A stretch of DNA of 42,789 nucleotides, taken from a virus. Location of the stretch: IMG/VR virus record IMGVR_UViG_3300032288_002660, positions 1 to 42,789 of that record; one strand, 5' to 3'. The number at the start of each line of letters is the position of its first letter. The stretch's first letter is position 1. Positions 1-8,088 of this stretch are shown in pieces. The position numbers and the translations under genes were made by a program. Below the pieces are notes generated by a model. It was not told where the DNA came from, made no database searches, and was given only the letters and a program-made list of their open reading frames with translations.

Positions 1-1319
1 ACCTTGATGTCCACTGCAGGTTGATTATCTTCTGCTGTTGAGAACACCTGTGACTGTTTAGTTGGAATAGTTGTATTCTTCTGAATCAACTTGGCCATTA
101 CACCGCCCATTGTTTCAATACCTAGGCTCAATGGAGTAACGTCTAGCAATAGAACATCTTTGCGATCTCCACCTAGAACAGCACCTTGTACTGCGGCACC
201 TGCGGCAACTGCTTCGTCTGGGTTAACATCTTTACGTGGTGCTTTGCCAAACAGTTTCTCTACAGTTTCCTGTACCTTAGGCATGCGTGTCATACCACCA
301 ACTAGGATAACTTCGTCGATGTCGTCTTTGGTTACTTTTGCATCCTTCATGGCAGTCTGGCAAGGGCCAACCGAACGTTGGATCAGCTCTTCAACTAATT
401 GCTCTAGTTTACTGCGTGTGAGTTTGACATTGAGATGTTTTGGACCACTAGCATCAGCAGTGATGTAAGGCAAGTTCACATCTGTTTGGCTTGAACTTGA
501 CAATTCGATCTTTGCTTTTTCAGCGGAATCTTTTAGACGTTGTAAAGCTAGTACGTCTTTGCTTAGATCAATGCCTGCATCTTTCTTGAACTCATCAATT
601 AGATGATCCATGATGCGTTGGTCAAAGTCTTCACCGCCTAGGAATGTATCGCCGTTGGTTGACAATACTTCAATTTGCTTCTCGCCGTCGATGTTGGCAA
701 TTTCGATAATGCTTACATCAAATGTACCACCACCTAGATCATAGACAGCAACTTTGCGGTCTTTTTTATCTTCTTTGTCAACACCGTATGCAAGAGCAGC
801 CGCTGTTGGCTCGTTGATAATTCGCAGAACTTCTAAGCCAGCAATCTTACCAGCGTCTTTGGTTGCTTGGCGTTGACTGTCGTTGAAGTACGCAGGCACG
901 GTGATGACTGCTTGGGTAACTTCTGTGCCCAAATAGTCCTCTGCGGTTTTCTTCATCTTGCGAAGAACTTCTGCTGAAATCTGTGGTGGAGCTAAATCTT
1001 TGTTATTTGCTCGAACCCAAGCATCTCCATTGTCAGCTTCAACAATAGAATATGGCATCAAGTCGATGTCTTTTTGCACAGCTTCTTCTTTGAACTTGCG
1101 TCCAATTAATCGCTTGGCTGCGTAGATTGTATTTTTTGGATTTGTTACTGCTTGACGCTTTGCAGTTGCACCGACTAGAATTTCGGAATCGGTATAAGCA
1201 ACAATACTAGGAGTAGTACGAGCGCCTTCTGAATTTTCAATTACTTTGGCTTTGCCGTTTTCAATAACAGCTACACATGAGTTTGTGGTACCTAAATCGA
1301 TACCGATGATCTTAGACAT
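1..1319 (-). CDS. dnaK: Molecular chaperone DnaK (Hsp70), C-terminus beyond the window
   Basis: ATP-driven Hsp70 chaperone of the cytoplasm. I translated about 439 residues from the start at 1319. They hold the complete nucleotide-binding domain: [10 protein letters not shown] near residue 5 (phosphate 1), [12 protein letters not shown] near 191 (phosphate 2), [11 protein letters not shown] near 336 (adenosine motif), then the interdomain linker [10 protein letters not shown] near 392 and the first strands of the substrate-binding domain. The rest lies left of position 1. A strong AAGGAGA ribosome site sits 6 nt before the ATG. The reading frame is intact and very close to ordinary bacterial DnaK, which suggests recent acquisition from a bacterium. 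DnaK is unusual in a phage, but the neighbours downstream in the same direction (bS21, phage membrane proteins) look viral. No dnaJ or grpE is visible in the window. Confidence 0.95.
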   Translation of the reverse strand, partial: MSKIIGIDLGTTNSCVAVIENGKAKVIENSEGARTTPSIVAYTDSEILVGATAKRQAVTNPKNTIYAAKRLIGRKFKEEAVQKDIDLMPYSIVEADNGDAWVRANNKDLAPPQISAEVLRKMKKTAEDYLGTEVTQAVITVPAYFNDSQRQATKDAGKIAGLEVLRIINEPTAAALAYGVDKEDKKDRKVAVYDLGGGTFDVSIIEIANIDGEKQIEVLSTNGDTFLGGEDFDQRIMDHLIDEFKKDAGIDLSKDVLALQRLKDSAEKAKIELSSSSQTDVNLPYITADASGPKHLNVKLTRSKLEQLVEELIQRSVGPCQTAMKDAKVTKDDIDEVILVGGMTRMPKVQETVEKLFGKAPRKDVNPDEAVAAGAAVQGAVLGGDRKDVLLLDVTPLSLGIETMGGVMAKLIQKNTTIPTKQSQVFSTAEDNQPAVDIK

Positions 1320-1363
1320 ATTTCATCTCCTTATAAAGTAAGATCTGTTTGGGCCCTATGCCC

Positions 1364-1391
1364 TGTAAATTGCCCTATGGTACAATTTACA
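1364..1391. promoter_or_regulatory. Inverted repeat in the dnaK leader
   Basis: TGTAAATTG (1364-1372) and CAATTTACA (1383-1391) form a perfect 9-bp inverted repeat with a 10-nt spacer, about 45 nt before the dnaK start. The octamer GCCCTATG also occurs twice here (1353-1360 and 1372-1379). The 9-N10-9 layout recalls heat-shock operators such as CIRCE (9-N9-9), but the sequence is not CIRCE. It could be an operator or a hairpin ending transcription of the upstream exonuclease gene. Confidence 0.5.
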
Positions 1392-1402
1392 ATTTTTATT
1401 TA

Positions 1403-1981
1403 TCACTGACGTGATAATGGTGAGAACAATTTCCCATCTAAACTGCTGGCAGATCTCAGTTTTTTATAGACATTTTGGACACCTACTGCTTGATTCCAAG
1501 CATCTTCTAAAGCATGATGCTTTAGCACAGGAGGGCGATCGGGATTTATACCCAAATCAAACAATGTCCTAGTATCTCTAACTTCCCAAAAACTCCACGG
1601 AACTGCTTTACCAATTTTACGGAATAAATGTTCACAAATAATTACATCAAATCCTGCACCGTGACTCCAAACACGTTTGGCGCCCCAGCAAAATTTATAT
1701 AGTTGAGTCATAGCATCAGCGATGTCAATCCTACCATCAGGACTAAATGCTTCATCTTGAGCTGCTTGACTTTGACTAGCCCACCAATCTAGGGTGGCTT
1801 GACTAACAGTACAACCATATCTGTCACAGCTATATAAATCTACTTTTACATAGAATTTTTCACAGCTGGGTTCTTCCACATCCATCCCAAAAGGATCAAA
1901 TTTAACTGCTCCAATCGTAAGTATGGTTGCCGACGGTAGTACATCGAGTGTTTCGAGGTCAATCATTACATCTGTATTCAT
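1403..1981 (-). CDS. DEDDh 3'-5' exonuclease (DnaQ-like / Rv2179c-like)
   Basis: 192 aa. The fold is an RNase H-type DEDDh exonuclease: first acidic pair in VMIDLET near residue 6 (DxE), second Asp in HGAGFDVI near residue 110, and the final His/Asp in KHHALEDAW near residue 155. These residues bind the two catalytic metal ions. The length and the DWWASQS segment near residue 65 resemble the Rv2179c-like exoribonuclease family often found in phages, rather than a polymerase proofreading subunit. The substrate (RNA or DNA) cannot be told from sequence. It lies between guaC and dnaK, all on the same strand. Confidence 0.8.
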   Translation of the reverse strand: MNTDVMIDLETLDVLPSATILTIGAVKFDPFGMDVEEPSCEKFYVKVDLYSCDRYGCTVSQATLDWWASQSQAAQDEAFSPDGRIDIADAMTQLYKFCWGAKRVWSHGAGFDVIICEHLFRKIGKAVPWSFWEVRDTRTLFDLGINPDRPPVLKHHALEDAWNQAVGVQNVYKKLRSASSLDGKLFSPLSRQ

Positions 1982-2019
1982 AATACTATTATACTTTCTC
2001 TGTAGGTAACAGTCAATGG

Positions 2020-3042
2020 TTATTTTAAAAATACATCATTAATCTGTCTATTGACTTTGATGAATGTTGTACACTTCGATAATTGTTTTAAAGATGGTGC
2101 GCCTACATAAGTGCAGGTACTGCGTAATCCACCTAGTATATCTAGAATGGTTTTGGCAACAGCACCTTTGTAGGGGATTTCTACAGTTCTACCTTCTGAG
2201 CTTCTATAGTCAGCAACACCGCCGCTGTGTTTATCCATGGCAGTATCTGAACTCATACCGTAGAATGTTACTTTGTCGTCTTTGACTTCGCCGCCGCCCT
2301 CGTCGTGACCGGCGAGCATGCCTCCGAGCATTACGAAGTCAGCACCCGCACCAAAAGCCTTCGCAATATCTCCAGGACAAGTACATCCGCCATCAGCAAT
2401 AATGTGGCCACCAAGACCGTGGGCAGCGTCGGCGCATTCAATGATTGCGCTAAGTTGTGGATATCCCACACCAGTCTGAATCCTAGTAGTGCAAACGCTA
2501 CCAGGCCCAATGCCAACTTTAACAATATCTGCTCCTCGTAAAATAAGTTCCTGCGTCATGTCTGCGGTAACAACGTTACCAGCAATAATAGTGTGTGTAG
2601 GAAACTCTGCTCTTACTTTGGCTACGAAATCTCCAAAATACTCGCTGTAACCGTTGGCCACGTCAATACAGATAAACTTAGAATCAGTGCCGGTTACAAT
2701 AACTTTTAGTCGATCAAAATCACTGTCGCTGATACCTGTACTAACAGCATAAAAATCTCTTTCGGTGCCTCTCTGAAAGCCAAGCCATTGGTCTACATTT
2801 TTGTTATAGGTTTTTACAAGACAGGTAAACAAATGATGTTTCTGTAATTCCTTGGCCATTTCAAATGTGCCAACACCATCCATGTTACTTGCCATAATAG
2901 GAATACCTGTGTATTCCTTTTTGCTGTGTTTGAACTTGTATGTTCGATGTAGGTCTACTTCTTTACGACTTGATAAAGTAGAACGTTTTGGGCGAATCAG
3001 CACATCTTTGAAGTCTAGTTTGACTTCGTCTTCGATACGCAT
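2020..3042 (-). CDS. guaC: GMP reductase (IMPDH/GMPR family)
   Basis: 340 aa, near the length of E. coli GuaC (347 aa). GMP reductase converts GMP to IMP and ammonia with NADPH, returning guanine nucleotides to the purine branch point. The catalytic loop is plain: [11 protein letters not shown] near residue 178 with the active-site Cys, followed by [19 protein letters not shown] and [29 protein letters not shown]. There is no CBS insertion, and the ADAAHG segment is typical of GMP reductase rather than IMP dehydrogenase. A weak AAAGG site precedes the start. It lies directly downstream of the bS21 gene (12 nt gap). A role in reshaping nucleotide pools with the phage NrdAB is inference. Confidence 0.92.
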   Translation of the reverse strand: MRIEDEVKLDFKDVLIRPKRSTLSSRKEVDLHRTYKFKHSKKEYTGIPIMASNMDGVGTFEMAKELQKHHLFTCLVKTYNKNVDQWLGFQRGTERDFYAVSTGISDSDFDRLKVIVTGTDSKFICIDVANGYSEYFGDFVAKVRAEFPTHTIIAGNVVTADMTQELILRGADIVKVGIGPGSVCTTRIQTGVGYPQLSAIIECADAAHGLGGHIIADGGCTCPGDIAKAFGAGADFVMLGGMLAGHDEGGGEVKDDKVTFYGMSSDTAMDKHSGGVADYRSSEGRTVEIPYKGAVAKTILDILGGLRSTCTYVGAPSLKQLSKCTTFIKVNRQINDVFLK

Positions 3043-3054
3043 TTGAAACCTTTC

Positions 3055-3294
3055 TTAGAATAGTTTTGGTGGAAGTGATTGTGATCGTAGTTGTTTGCGC
3101 CAACGTGCTTTAGCAGCACCTTTTTTACGTTTACGTTCAGTAGTTGGTTTTTCGTAGAATTCTTTTTTTCTTAAGGATTCAAGAACTCCTGATTCTTCCA
3201 CTTTCTTTTTGAATCGGCGCAGAGCCTGATTGATGTTTTCGTTCTCTTTTAAAGTTACTGTGTTGCCTTTCAATTTATTTTCAAATCTAGCCAT
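3055..3294 (-). CDS. rpsU: Ribosomal protein bS21, phage-encoded
   Basis: 79 aa, highly basic. The N-terminal [19 protein letters not shown] matches the bS21 core, followed by the [22 protein letters not shown] tail in pieces typical of the family. bS21 sits near the anti-Shine-Dalgarno end of 16S rRNA and helps initiation. Phage copies are known from aquatic phages and are thought to swap into host ribosomes. The nearest Shine-Dalgarno-like AAGG lies about 12 nt from the ATG, so its own ribosome site is poor. It follows the unknown gene upstream by 2 nt. Confidence 0.92.
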   Translation of the reverse strand: MARFENKLKGNTVTLKENENINQALRRFKKKVEESGVLESLRKKEFYEKPTTERKRKKGAAKARWRKQLRSQSLPPKLF

Positions 3295-3296
3295 TT

Positions 3297-3671
3297 TTAA
3301 TTTATTACCTTCTCCAGTAAGTTATGAATCTGATCAGTATTATATATAACACAATTATTGGCAGCAGTCAATGATCTGAGAGTTCCAAAATAATGAGAAT
3401 TTTTTTGCGCTGCCATATATCCAACAATAATATCATTGTCGCTGTCTGCGTTAAAGATAATCAATTGACTTTTGTGTTTTTTGTCTAGCAACCAATCGAT
3501 ACTGTCTGTTGAATTCCAAAGATAAGTGACGATAGTAACATCTTCTGTTAATTGGTTTAGAGCATCTGAAATTAATTGAGTTTGAGAATTGTTGAGATCT
3601 ACTAACAACACTCGAATGCCATCTATTAGTATATCATCTGGAGGAGTAACTATAATAACCTTATCTGTCAT
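3297..3671 (-). CDS. Conserved-looking phage protein of unknown function, 124 aa
   Basis: I chose the ATG at 3671 because it overlaps the upstream stop codon by one base (TAATG), a common coupling in this genome; a start 12 codons earlier would run into the upstream gene. The protein alternates short hydrophobic strands ([38 protein letters not shown]) with helices, as in a Rossmann-like or receiver-like fold. No phosphoacceptor pattern is convincing and I do not recognise the family. Confidence 0.7.
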   Translation of the reverse strand: MTDKVIIVTPPDDILIDGIRVLLVDLNNSQTQLISDALNQLTEDVTIVTYLWNSTDSIDWLLDKKHKSQLIIFNADSDNDIIVGYMAAQKNSHYFGTLRSLTAANNCVIYNTDQIHNLLEKVIN

Positions 3672-5194
3672 TATTGGTCTTTCTTGATGTCCTTGATTCT
3701 GGTCCAAATTGTAGTTTCGCCTTGTTCAGCATTTTGAATGTAGCCTTCTATTCTTCTCTGGATTTCTTTATCTGTTGATTGCCTACTCGTTCCATCCACG
3801 TCGTTATCTTTTTTTTTAGACTCTTCGCTAGTGTCTAAACCTATGTAATGTCCTCGGTCTTTTTTCTCCACTTGCTCTAAGGCCCATTTGGCAGCTTCTT
3901 CGGCAGCATCATCGTCTGAAAAATCTGGTTGGGCTTTTAAATAGTCTTCCCAAGGAAGTTTAGCAATAGCACCACTGTCGAATAAACGTCTTTGTAACTT
4001 TAATGAACTGTCCGGATTATCCGCCTTCCAGAGAGTCATCGCTTCTTTTTCGGAAGATGCTGCTTTTTCTAAAATTTCATGATCTTCTAATTCTTTTTCT
4101 TCTTCCACTGCTCGTTCAGCTTCGGCTATCATTTCGTTCCATTCATCTAACGGTTTCTTTTCGTCAAACTTTGGATCTTGTTCTTTAAGTTCTGGATAAT
4201 CATCTAATGTAGAACCCATGCCCTCGTGTCCGTCACCTGTATATTCTTCTTCTACTGGTTTTTCATTTTTGTCAATTCTAGGAAACGGCCATAAGCTGGA
4301 AAACTGTGGCCAAATAGGTTTTTTATCGTCTAGATCTTCTGGATAAAGATCTTTTTCATCAGCTAAGAATTTAAAATCATCATCTTTATATTCGGGTTCT
4401 GATTTTTCATCAGGGTTTTGTCTGAACCACATAAAACTATATTGGCTAGCTAATAATAAAATAACGGCTAACGGATCGAATACCAATACAATAATAATGA
4501 TTACCCAACGTACCGCTGCTTCTAAGAGATTCTGGTCGGGGCTATCGCCATAAAGGAGGGCTGCGATGTATTTGATGGGCCCGACTTCAGCTTCAACCTT
4601 ACGGAGTTCCTTGGCGATTGGAGCACGTTCTTCGTTGAGACCTGCAATCGCACTCTGGGCCTTTGCGATATCATTTTGTAATTGGTTTCTTTCTCTTTGC
4701 TGATTTCTACGTAAGGCTGCGGCTTTGTCTGCACCTTTTTCGTCCGAGCTTCGTGCCATAACTTGGTCAACAGATTCGTCCATTTGTCTAAGAGCTTTTC
4801 GAGCAGCATCAATGTTCTCCCTATTTGTCTTGATCTTTTCATCTATCAATGCAACCTTATCAGCAACGTCCCCGGTTGGTACTGCTTGATCTAGGTGTGC
4901 TTTAGACAGGAAGCCGAAAATGCCCATTGATGTTATCAGCATCAATATTGCAATCGCAGATATAAGATATGTTTTGATTAGTCTTGGAGCAATAGTCCAA
5001 TTGACTTTAAGCCATACAGTTGCTACCAGTTTGCTGACTTCTAATGCCACGCCCATAATCATGATCGGGACCGCGGCAGCGGCAAAGATAGATACGAGGC
5101 CGGCAACACTATACCATACCGCTACAGCACTAATGCTGAGACCGCTGAATAATGTTAGCCAGGCTATTATTTTGTCGCTTGTGTTTATTTTCAT
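3671..5194 (-). CDS. Large membrane protein with coiled coil and acidic cytoplasmic tail
   Basis: 507 aa. Predicted membrane segments lie at about residues 10-55 (two), 72-95 and 228-252. Between the third and fourth is a long charged helix rich in A, K, E, R and Q (about 110-210) that should form a coiled coil. After residue 260 the protein is hydrophilic and very acidic, with repeated D/E/K. Proteins of this layout are common in T4-like marine phages, usually labelled coil-containing; their function is unknown to me. The start has no clear Shine-Dalgarno site, and a GATAAATA element lies only 7 nt upstream, inside the end of the previous gene. Confidence 0.75.
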   Translation of the reverse strand: MKINTSDKIIAWLTLFSGLSISAVAVWYSVAGLVSIFAAAAVPIMIMGVALEVSKLVATVWLKVNWTIAPRLIKTYLISAIAILMLITSMGIFGFLSKAHLDQAVPTGDVADKVALIDEKIKTNRENIDAARKALRQMDESVDQVMARSSDEKGADKAAALRRNQQRERNQLQNDIAKAQSAIAGLNEERAPIAKELRKVEAEVGPIKYIAALLYGDSPDQNLLEAAVRWVIIIIVLVFDPLAVILLLASQYSFMWFRQNPDEKSEPEYKDDDFKFLADEKDLYPEDLDDKKPIWPQFSSLWPFPRIDKNEKPVEEEYTGDGHEGMGSTLDDYPELKEQDPKFDEKKPLDEWNEMIAEAERAVEEEKELEDHEILEKAASSEKEAMTLWKADNPDSSLKLQRRLFDSGAIAKLPWEDYLKAQPDFSDDDAAEEAAKWALEQVEKKDRGHYIGLDTSEESKKKDNDVDGTSRQSTDKEIQRRIEGYIQNAEQGETTIWTRIKDIKKDQ

Positions 5195-5197
5195 GAA

Positions 5198-5641
5198 CTA
5201 ATATTTATCGTTAACCCACTGCCATCTATTGTTAATGTCATCAAAACAGGCAGTTGCAGTCATTGTTTTTTCTACATTATATGCAATGGCCTGTACATGT
5301 ACTCTGCGGCAATAACCGTTACCGTTTGGCCACGTCATTACCGGAACTGCAAATCCACTGGCATCATCTTGATACCAAGAAACTCTCTGGCCATTATCAG
5401 CAAACATAATGGCATGATTAATCGAAGAATGATATGCTTCTTTCTGCGGATCACTTAATGTTTTGAACCAACCGAAGCTGAGATCAGATACACGATTAAT
5501 AAATCCGCCTGCACGATATTCAAAAAATCTAGGATTGTCTGCTTCAACTGCGGCCGAGTTAAGACTAACGGCCAGCAGTATTAACGATTTCCCAACTACC
5601 GTCCGGCTTTTGGCAACTAATGCCTTTGCGTTGAACATCAT
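5198..5641 (-). CDS. Secreted surface-antigen-like protein
   Basis: 147 aa from the ATG at 5641, chosen because AAGGAAG lies just before it and a hydrophobic signal-like segment (SLILLAVSLNSAAVEA) follows. The body matches the layout of the 17-kDa surface antigen / RT0821-Lpp0805 family: a helix LSDPQKEAYHSSINHAI, then NGQRVSWYQDDASG, a YCRR strand, and a closing ATACFDDINNRWQWV, with the paired Cys of that family. The gene overlaps the end of the upstream lipoprotein gene by 77 nt in another frame. Predicted location is the periplasm or outer membrane; the role is unknown. Confidence 0.7.
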   Translation of the reverse strand: MMFNAKALVAKSRTVVGKSLILLAVSLNSAAVEADNPRFFEYRAGGFINRVSDLSFGWFKTLSDPQKEAYHSSINHAIMFADNGQRVSWYQDDASGFAVPVMTWPNGNGYCRRVHVQAIAYNVEKTMTATACFDDINNRWQWVNDKY

Positions 5642-5921
5642 AGCTTCCTTGTTTGGTCCAATATAAAAATTCACCACAGTTAGCAGCCATGCCTAAACGA
5701 ACTTCTGCCAATCTTTTGATTTGGTCATCAGTGCATTCAACAGTAGTCTTGCTGTTTACCTCGTTTCTGTTTTTGGTCTCGATAGTTTGAGATGTATAAC
5801 AGTACTGAGGTTTCTGAGCCATTACCTTTGGTGCCGAAGAACATCCTGATAGGAGAGCGATAACCACGAACAATGAGATTATCACAATCCATAGACAATT
5901 CTTAATCTTGTAACTGTCCAT
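5565..5921 (-). CDS. Small lipoprotein with surface-antigen-like C-terminus
   Basis: 118 aa. A hydrophobic stretch (residues 9-25) ends in the lipobox LSGC with the lipid-carrying Cys near 27, so the product should be a membrane-anchored lipoprotein. The C-terminal ISCQKPDGSWEIV resembles the closing strand of the surface-antigen family encoded by the next gene. The ATG overlaps the stop of the upstream lipoprotein gene by one base (TAATG). The last 77 nt overlap the following gene, a nested arrangement that recalls Rz/Rz1 spanin pairs, but the partner lacks the long periplasmic coil of Rz, so I do not call it a spanin. Confidence 0.7.
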   Translation of the reverse strand: MDSYKIKNCLWIVIISLFVVIALLSGCSSAPKVMAQKPQYCYTSQTIETKNRNEVNSKTTVECTDDQIKRLAEVRLGMAANCGEFLYWTKQGSYDVQRKGISCQKPDGSWEIVNTAGR

Positions 5922-6406
5922 TATTGGGTTGCCAATTTCTGTGCTTTAGCTTCCTGCACCAATTGATCAAAAACTGCCTTTGGCATTTTCAATCGAACAA
6001 AGGTATAGTGACGACCTGCCATTGTAAATTGTCCAACTTCTCGTTGGAGATGTTCACGGATGGTGGTATTCTTGACAATATAAGAAATGCGTGTAAATGT
6101 AGATTTCTTGTCGTCAACGAATTTGATTTCAGTTTCGCTGTTTACTTCGCTGTTGATACGTTTAGCAAAGTTGTTCATAGCGATAGCATACATCTGTTCT
6201 TCTGCGGCCTGTGCGTGAAGTGATTCACCAGCACCGCAAGCGTATGCATATTCTTTTGACCACCAGAACCAACCTTCGGTTCCAGCTTGTGCGCAATCTT
6301 GATACCAGCTGGGCTGTGCATAAGTCTTGCGTTCCTCAACATCCTTCATAGTAGAACAACCGACCATGGCTGCTACCAATGGTGCCAAAATAAGTGCCTT
6401 TTTCAT
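5921..6406 (-). CDS. LPP20-like outer-membrane lipoprotein
   Basis: 161 aa. Lipobox VGC at residues 15-17 after a short hydrophobic signal. The rest has the layout of LPP20-family lipoproteins: PSWYQDC, GWFWWSKEYAYACGAGES, a helix HAQAAEEQMYAIAMNNFAKRI, then strands and a final helix VFDQLVQEAKAQK. Such proteins are usually outer-membrane lipoproteins of unknown or adhesive function. It is the first gene of an envelope unit (lipoprotein, lipoprotein, surface-antigen-like protein, coiled-coil membrane protein) behind its own sigma70-like promoter. Confidence 0.75.
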   Translation of the reverse strand: MKKALILAPLVAAMVGCSTMKDVEERKTYAQPSWYQDCAQAGTEGWFWWSKEYAYACGAGESLHAQAAEEQMYAIAMNNFAKRINSEVNSETEIKFVDDKKSTFTRISYIVKNTTIREHLQREVGQFTMAGRHYTFVRLKMPKAVFDQLVQEAKAQKLATQ

Positions 6407-6442
6407 AAATGCCTTTCTGTGTGAGTGATTAACAACAACTAT

Positions 6443-6471
6443 AGTATAGCATCACCACCAACCGAAGTCAA
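6443..6471 (-). promoter_or_regulatory. Sigma70-like promoter of the envelope lipoprotein unit
   Basis: On the minus strand TTGACT (6466-6471) and TATACT (6443-6448) are separated by exactly 17 nt. The LPP20-like gene starts 36 nt further on, after an AAAGG ribosome site. Confidence 0.75.
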
Positions 6472-6488
6472 TGGTGACGTTTACCAAA

Positions 6489-6806
6489 TTATTTGAAGAA
6501 GATTAGTGCCATCATTCCGGCTTGTAAAATAAACCCAAATCCAATGGTTACTAGATTCAACATGTCCTTTTGAACAGCGGCCTTGATGAACATCAAAGTA
6601 AGACCAGTCCAAACTAACAATACCAAATCAACACCAGGCATTCTATCTGTAAGTCCGCTCATGACTGCGAGCAAACTAGGAACAGTACTGGCATGTAATA
6701 CAATAGCTGCCAACCAACCTAGAGTTTCTGCCGAAATATGTGAAAATTTATTGGCTACGAAATCTTTTAGTTGATTGATGTCGAAGTTAAAGTTAAATTT
6801 TTGCAT
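6489..6806 (-). CDS. Small three-helix membrane protein, possible holin
   Basis: 105 aa. After a charged N-terminus there are three hydrophobic stretches (about residues 28-48, 58-75 and 82-103). Its start lies 14 nt inside the end of the cell-wall hydrolase gene, so the two are translationally linked. A small multi-helix membrane protein next to an endolysin is the usual setting of a holin, but there is no sequence signature, so this remains an inference. Confidence 0.65.
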   Translation of the reverse strand: MQKFNFNFDINQLKDFVANKFSHISAETLGWLAAIVLHASTVPSLLAVMSGLTDRMPGVDLVLLVWTGLTLMFIKAAVQKDMLNLVTIGFGFILQAGMMALIFFK

Positions 6807-7359
6807 ATTGATTATTTGCCTTTCCTCTGTAAAAAATGTGGTTACCGATTTTGCCTATTTTTTCAAATCCCCATCGTGGATTGACATAGTCTGCATGATA
6901 GTATAATGCATCTTTCAAAACATCAAGTTTAAAACCTTCCAATAGAACCTTTTTGGCAACTGCATAACTTTCATCATATGCCTTTGGGTTAACTGGACGA
7001 GTTTTGGTTGCAGAATCGCAGAACCATGAGAACTGGCACACAACTCTTTCCATAACTACTGATTTTTGGTAAATGACTCCGCAGACATCTGGTGCAAATT
7101 TACCAGACTCTACACGATTCATAACAACTTGTGCCACAGCAACTTTACCTTCGAAGGGTTCATAACCCGCTTCTCGATAAATGTTCATTGCCATACACTC
7201 GAGTTGTTTTTCACGAGTCTTGATTGATACTACATCAGCTGATTGAAGTCCGCTGGTATTTCTTAATACCTGAAACTTAGTAGCTGTGATAGTTTGAACT
7301 AACATTACTACCGCTATGATACCTATGATCATAGATACCATTCTTATTGCTTTATCCAT
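6793..7359 (-). CDS. SleB-type cell-wall hydrolase with N-terminal signal anchor
   Basis: 188 aa. An uncleaved-looking N-terminal helix (residues 6-27) is followed by a SleB/CwlJ hydrolase domain from about residue 50: ECMAMNIYREAGYEPFEGKVAVAQVVMNRV with the likely catalytic Glu, then VCGVIYQKS, CQFSWFCD, and ALYYHADYVNPRW. The family cleaves peptidoglycan glycan strands. With its membrane anchor it may be a signal-anchor-release type endolysin. A good ribosome site (AAAGGAGG) precedes the ATG. Confidence 0.85.
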   Translation of the reverse strand: MDKAIRMVSMIIGIIAVVMLVQTITATKFQVLRNTSGLQSADVVSIKTREKQLECMAMNIYREAGYEPFEGKVAVAQVVMNRVESGKFAPDVCGVIYQKSVVMERVVCQFSWFCDSATKTRPVNPKAYDESYAVAKKVLLEGFKLDVLKDALYYHADYVNPRWGFEKIGKIGNHIFYRGKANNQYAKI

Positions 7360-7423
7360 ATAAGTCCTCCTTTGACTTGGTGTGATTCAAAAATCAAATC
7401 ACATTACATTAAGGGAGTTAACT

Positions 7424-7495
7424 TCACGAGGCTCTAATGATGAACCCTGGGTTCGTGTAGTTGTTCTCCATTGGACGCATGATCTCATAACTCAT
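7424..7495 (-). CDS. Candidate 23-aa micro-ORF in the gap before the hydrolase gene
   Basis: An ATG at 7495 with AAAGG three bases before it opens a 23-codon frame starting MSYEIMRPMENNYTNPGF and ending in TGA. It lies directly behind a predicted RNA structure (7505-7554). I recognise no family. It could be a leader peptide or chance. The palindrome GAACCCAGGGTTC lies inside it. Confidence 0.4.
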   Translation of the reverse strand: MSYEIMRPMENNYTNPGFIIRAS

Positions 7496-7504
7496 GTGCC
7501 TTTG

Positions 7505-7554
7505 GCGAGCATGGCTTCCCGAATCTCACGGGTTTCTCATTGGCCAAGACTCGC
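7505..7554 (-). ncRNA. Candidate structured RNA element upstream of the micro-ORF
   Basis: A 50-nt segment read on the minus strand closes with GCGAG (7554-7550) pairing CTCGC (7509-7505). Inside it TGGC pairs GCCA, and CCCG pairs CGGG around the loop TGAGATT. The gap between the 129-aa gene and the hydrolase gene is 306 nt, long for this genome. The layout (compact structure, then a short ORF) is like small riboswitches, but the sequence does not match the glutamine or cobalamin consensus that I know. Confidence 0.35.
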
Positions 7555-7665
7555 GGATTTGGTCTTTTACAAATATTCGCTCCAACCAAACCTACTATCT
7601 TAGTTTCTTTGCGAAACGTAGTTATATATAGTCGATAATTTGGATTCATATGCAAAAACCGGCGA

Positions 7666-8055
7666 TTATCGACGCATTTTGGCAATATCTTCTGCCTCTT
7701 CATTACTAAAGATTGGTACTGCATTACTTTTGTGCATAGTACCAATGCCTTTAATCATTGTACCTGTATAAACTTTGTCTGGTGCTTTTGGGCACGGACC
7801 GCCAGTAAATGGAAGACTGTCGATCTTTGCTGTCTCTCGAACATAAGGCTTTACTACGACCGGATTCATCAAAGGAGCAGCTAGGCCACGTTTACGTTTT
7901 TTGTCCTCGGCTTCGATTTTCCATTTCTTTTGTAACTCTTTCCAAGACTCTTCCAATTCACGGGCCTTTCTAGCATGTTCTGCTGAAGCAAATTTCTTTC
8001 GACCTTTTTTCTTGCCTGTGGTACTGAGCCACGGGCCTTCTAAATGCATACTCAA
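7666..8055 (-). CDS. Basic hypothetical phage protein, 129 aa
   Basis: Begins MSMHLEGPWLSTTGKKKGRKKF, followed by a long charged helix (about residues 24-58, ARELEESWKELQKKW) and a Pro-rich C-terminal half with RETAKIDSLPFTGGPCPK. The very basic start suggests nucleic-acid or ribosome contact, but I recognise no domain. It has its own promoter (8089-8117) and is followed by the 306-nt gap. Confidence 0.65.
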   Translation of the reverse strand: MSMHLEGPWLSTTGKKKGRKKFASAEHARKARELEESWKELQKKWKIEAEDKKRKRGLAAPLMNPVVVKPYVRETAKIDSLPFTGGPCPKAPDKVYTGTMIKGIGTMHKSNAVPIFSNEEAEDIAKMRR

Positions 8056-8088
8056 AATAATTCTCCAAACTTGTTTACTATAGATACT

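Noticed and set aside
91-468. 125-codon plus-strand open frame
   Set aside because: It is a shadow of dnaK, which is open on the minus strand across the whole region with intact Hsp70 motifs.
2305-2541. Open frames on both strands inside the GMP reductase gene
   Set aside because: The guaC frame is continuous with all family motifs; the others have no motifs or ribosome sites.
5198-5921. Overlapping Rz/Rz1 spanin pair
   Set aside because: One partner is a lipoprotein and the genes overlap, but the other has a cleavable-looking signal and surface-antigen strands rather than a membrane anchor with a long coiled coil.
7424-7495. tRNA-Met-like anticodon loop CTCATAA on the plus strand
   Set aside because: The flanking stem closes a 9-nt rather than a 7-nt loop, and no T-arm or acceptor stem is found at the right distances.
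7505-7554. Glutamine or cobalamin riboswitch
   Set aside because: The GUGAGAUUC loop recalls cobalamin riboswitches and the short downstream ORF recalls the downstream-peptide motif, but the other conserved blocks of both classes are absent.
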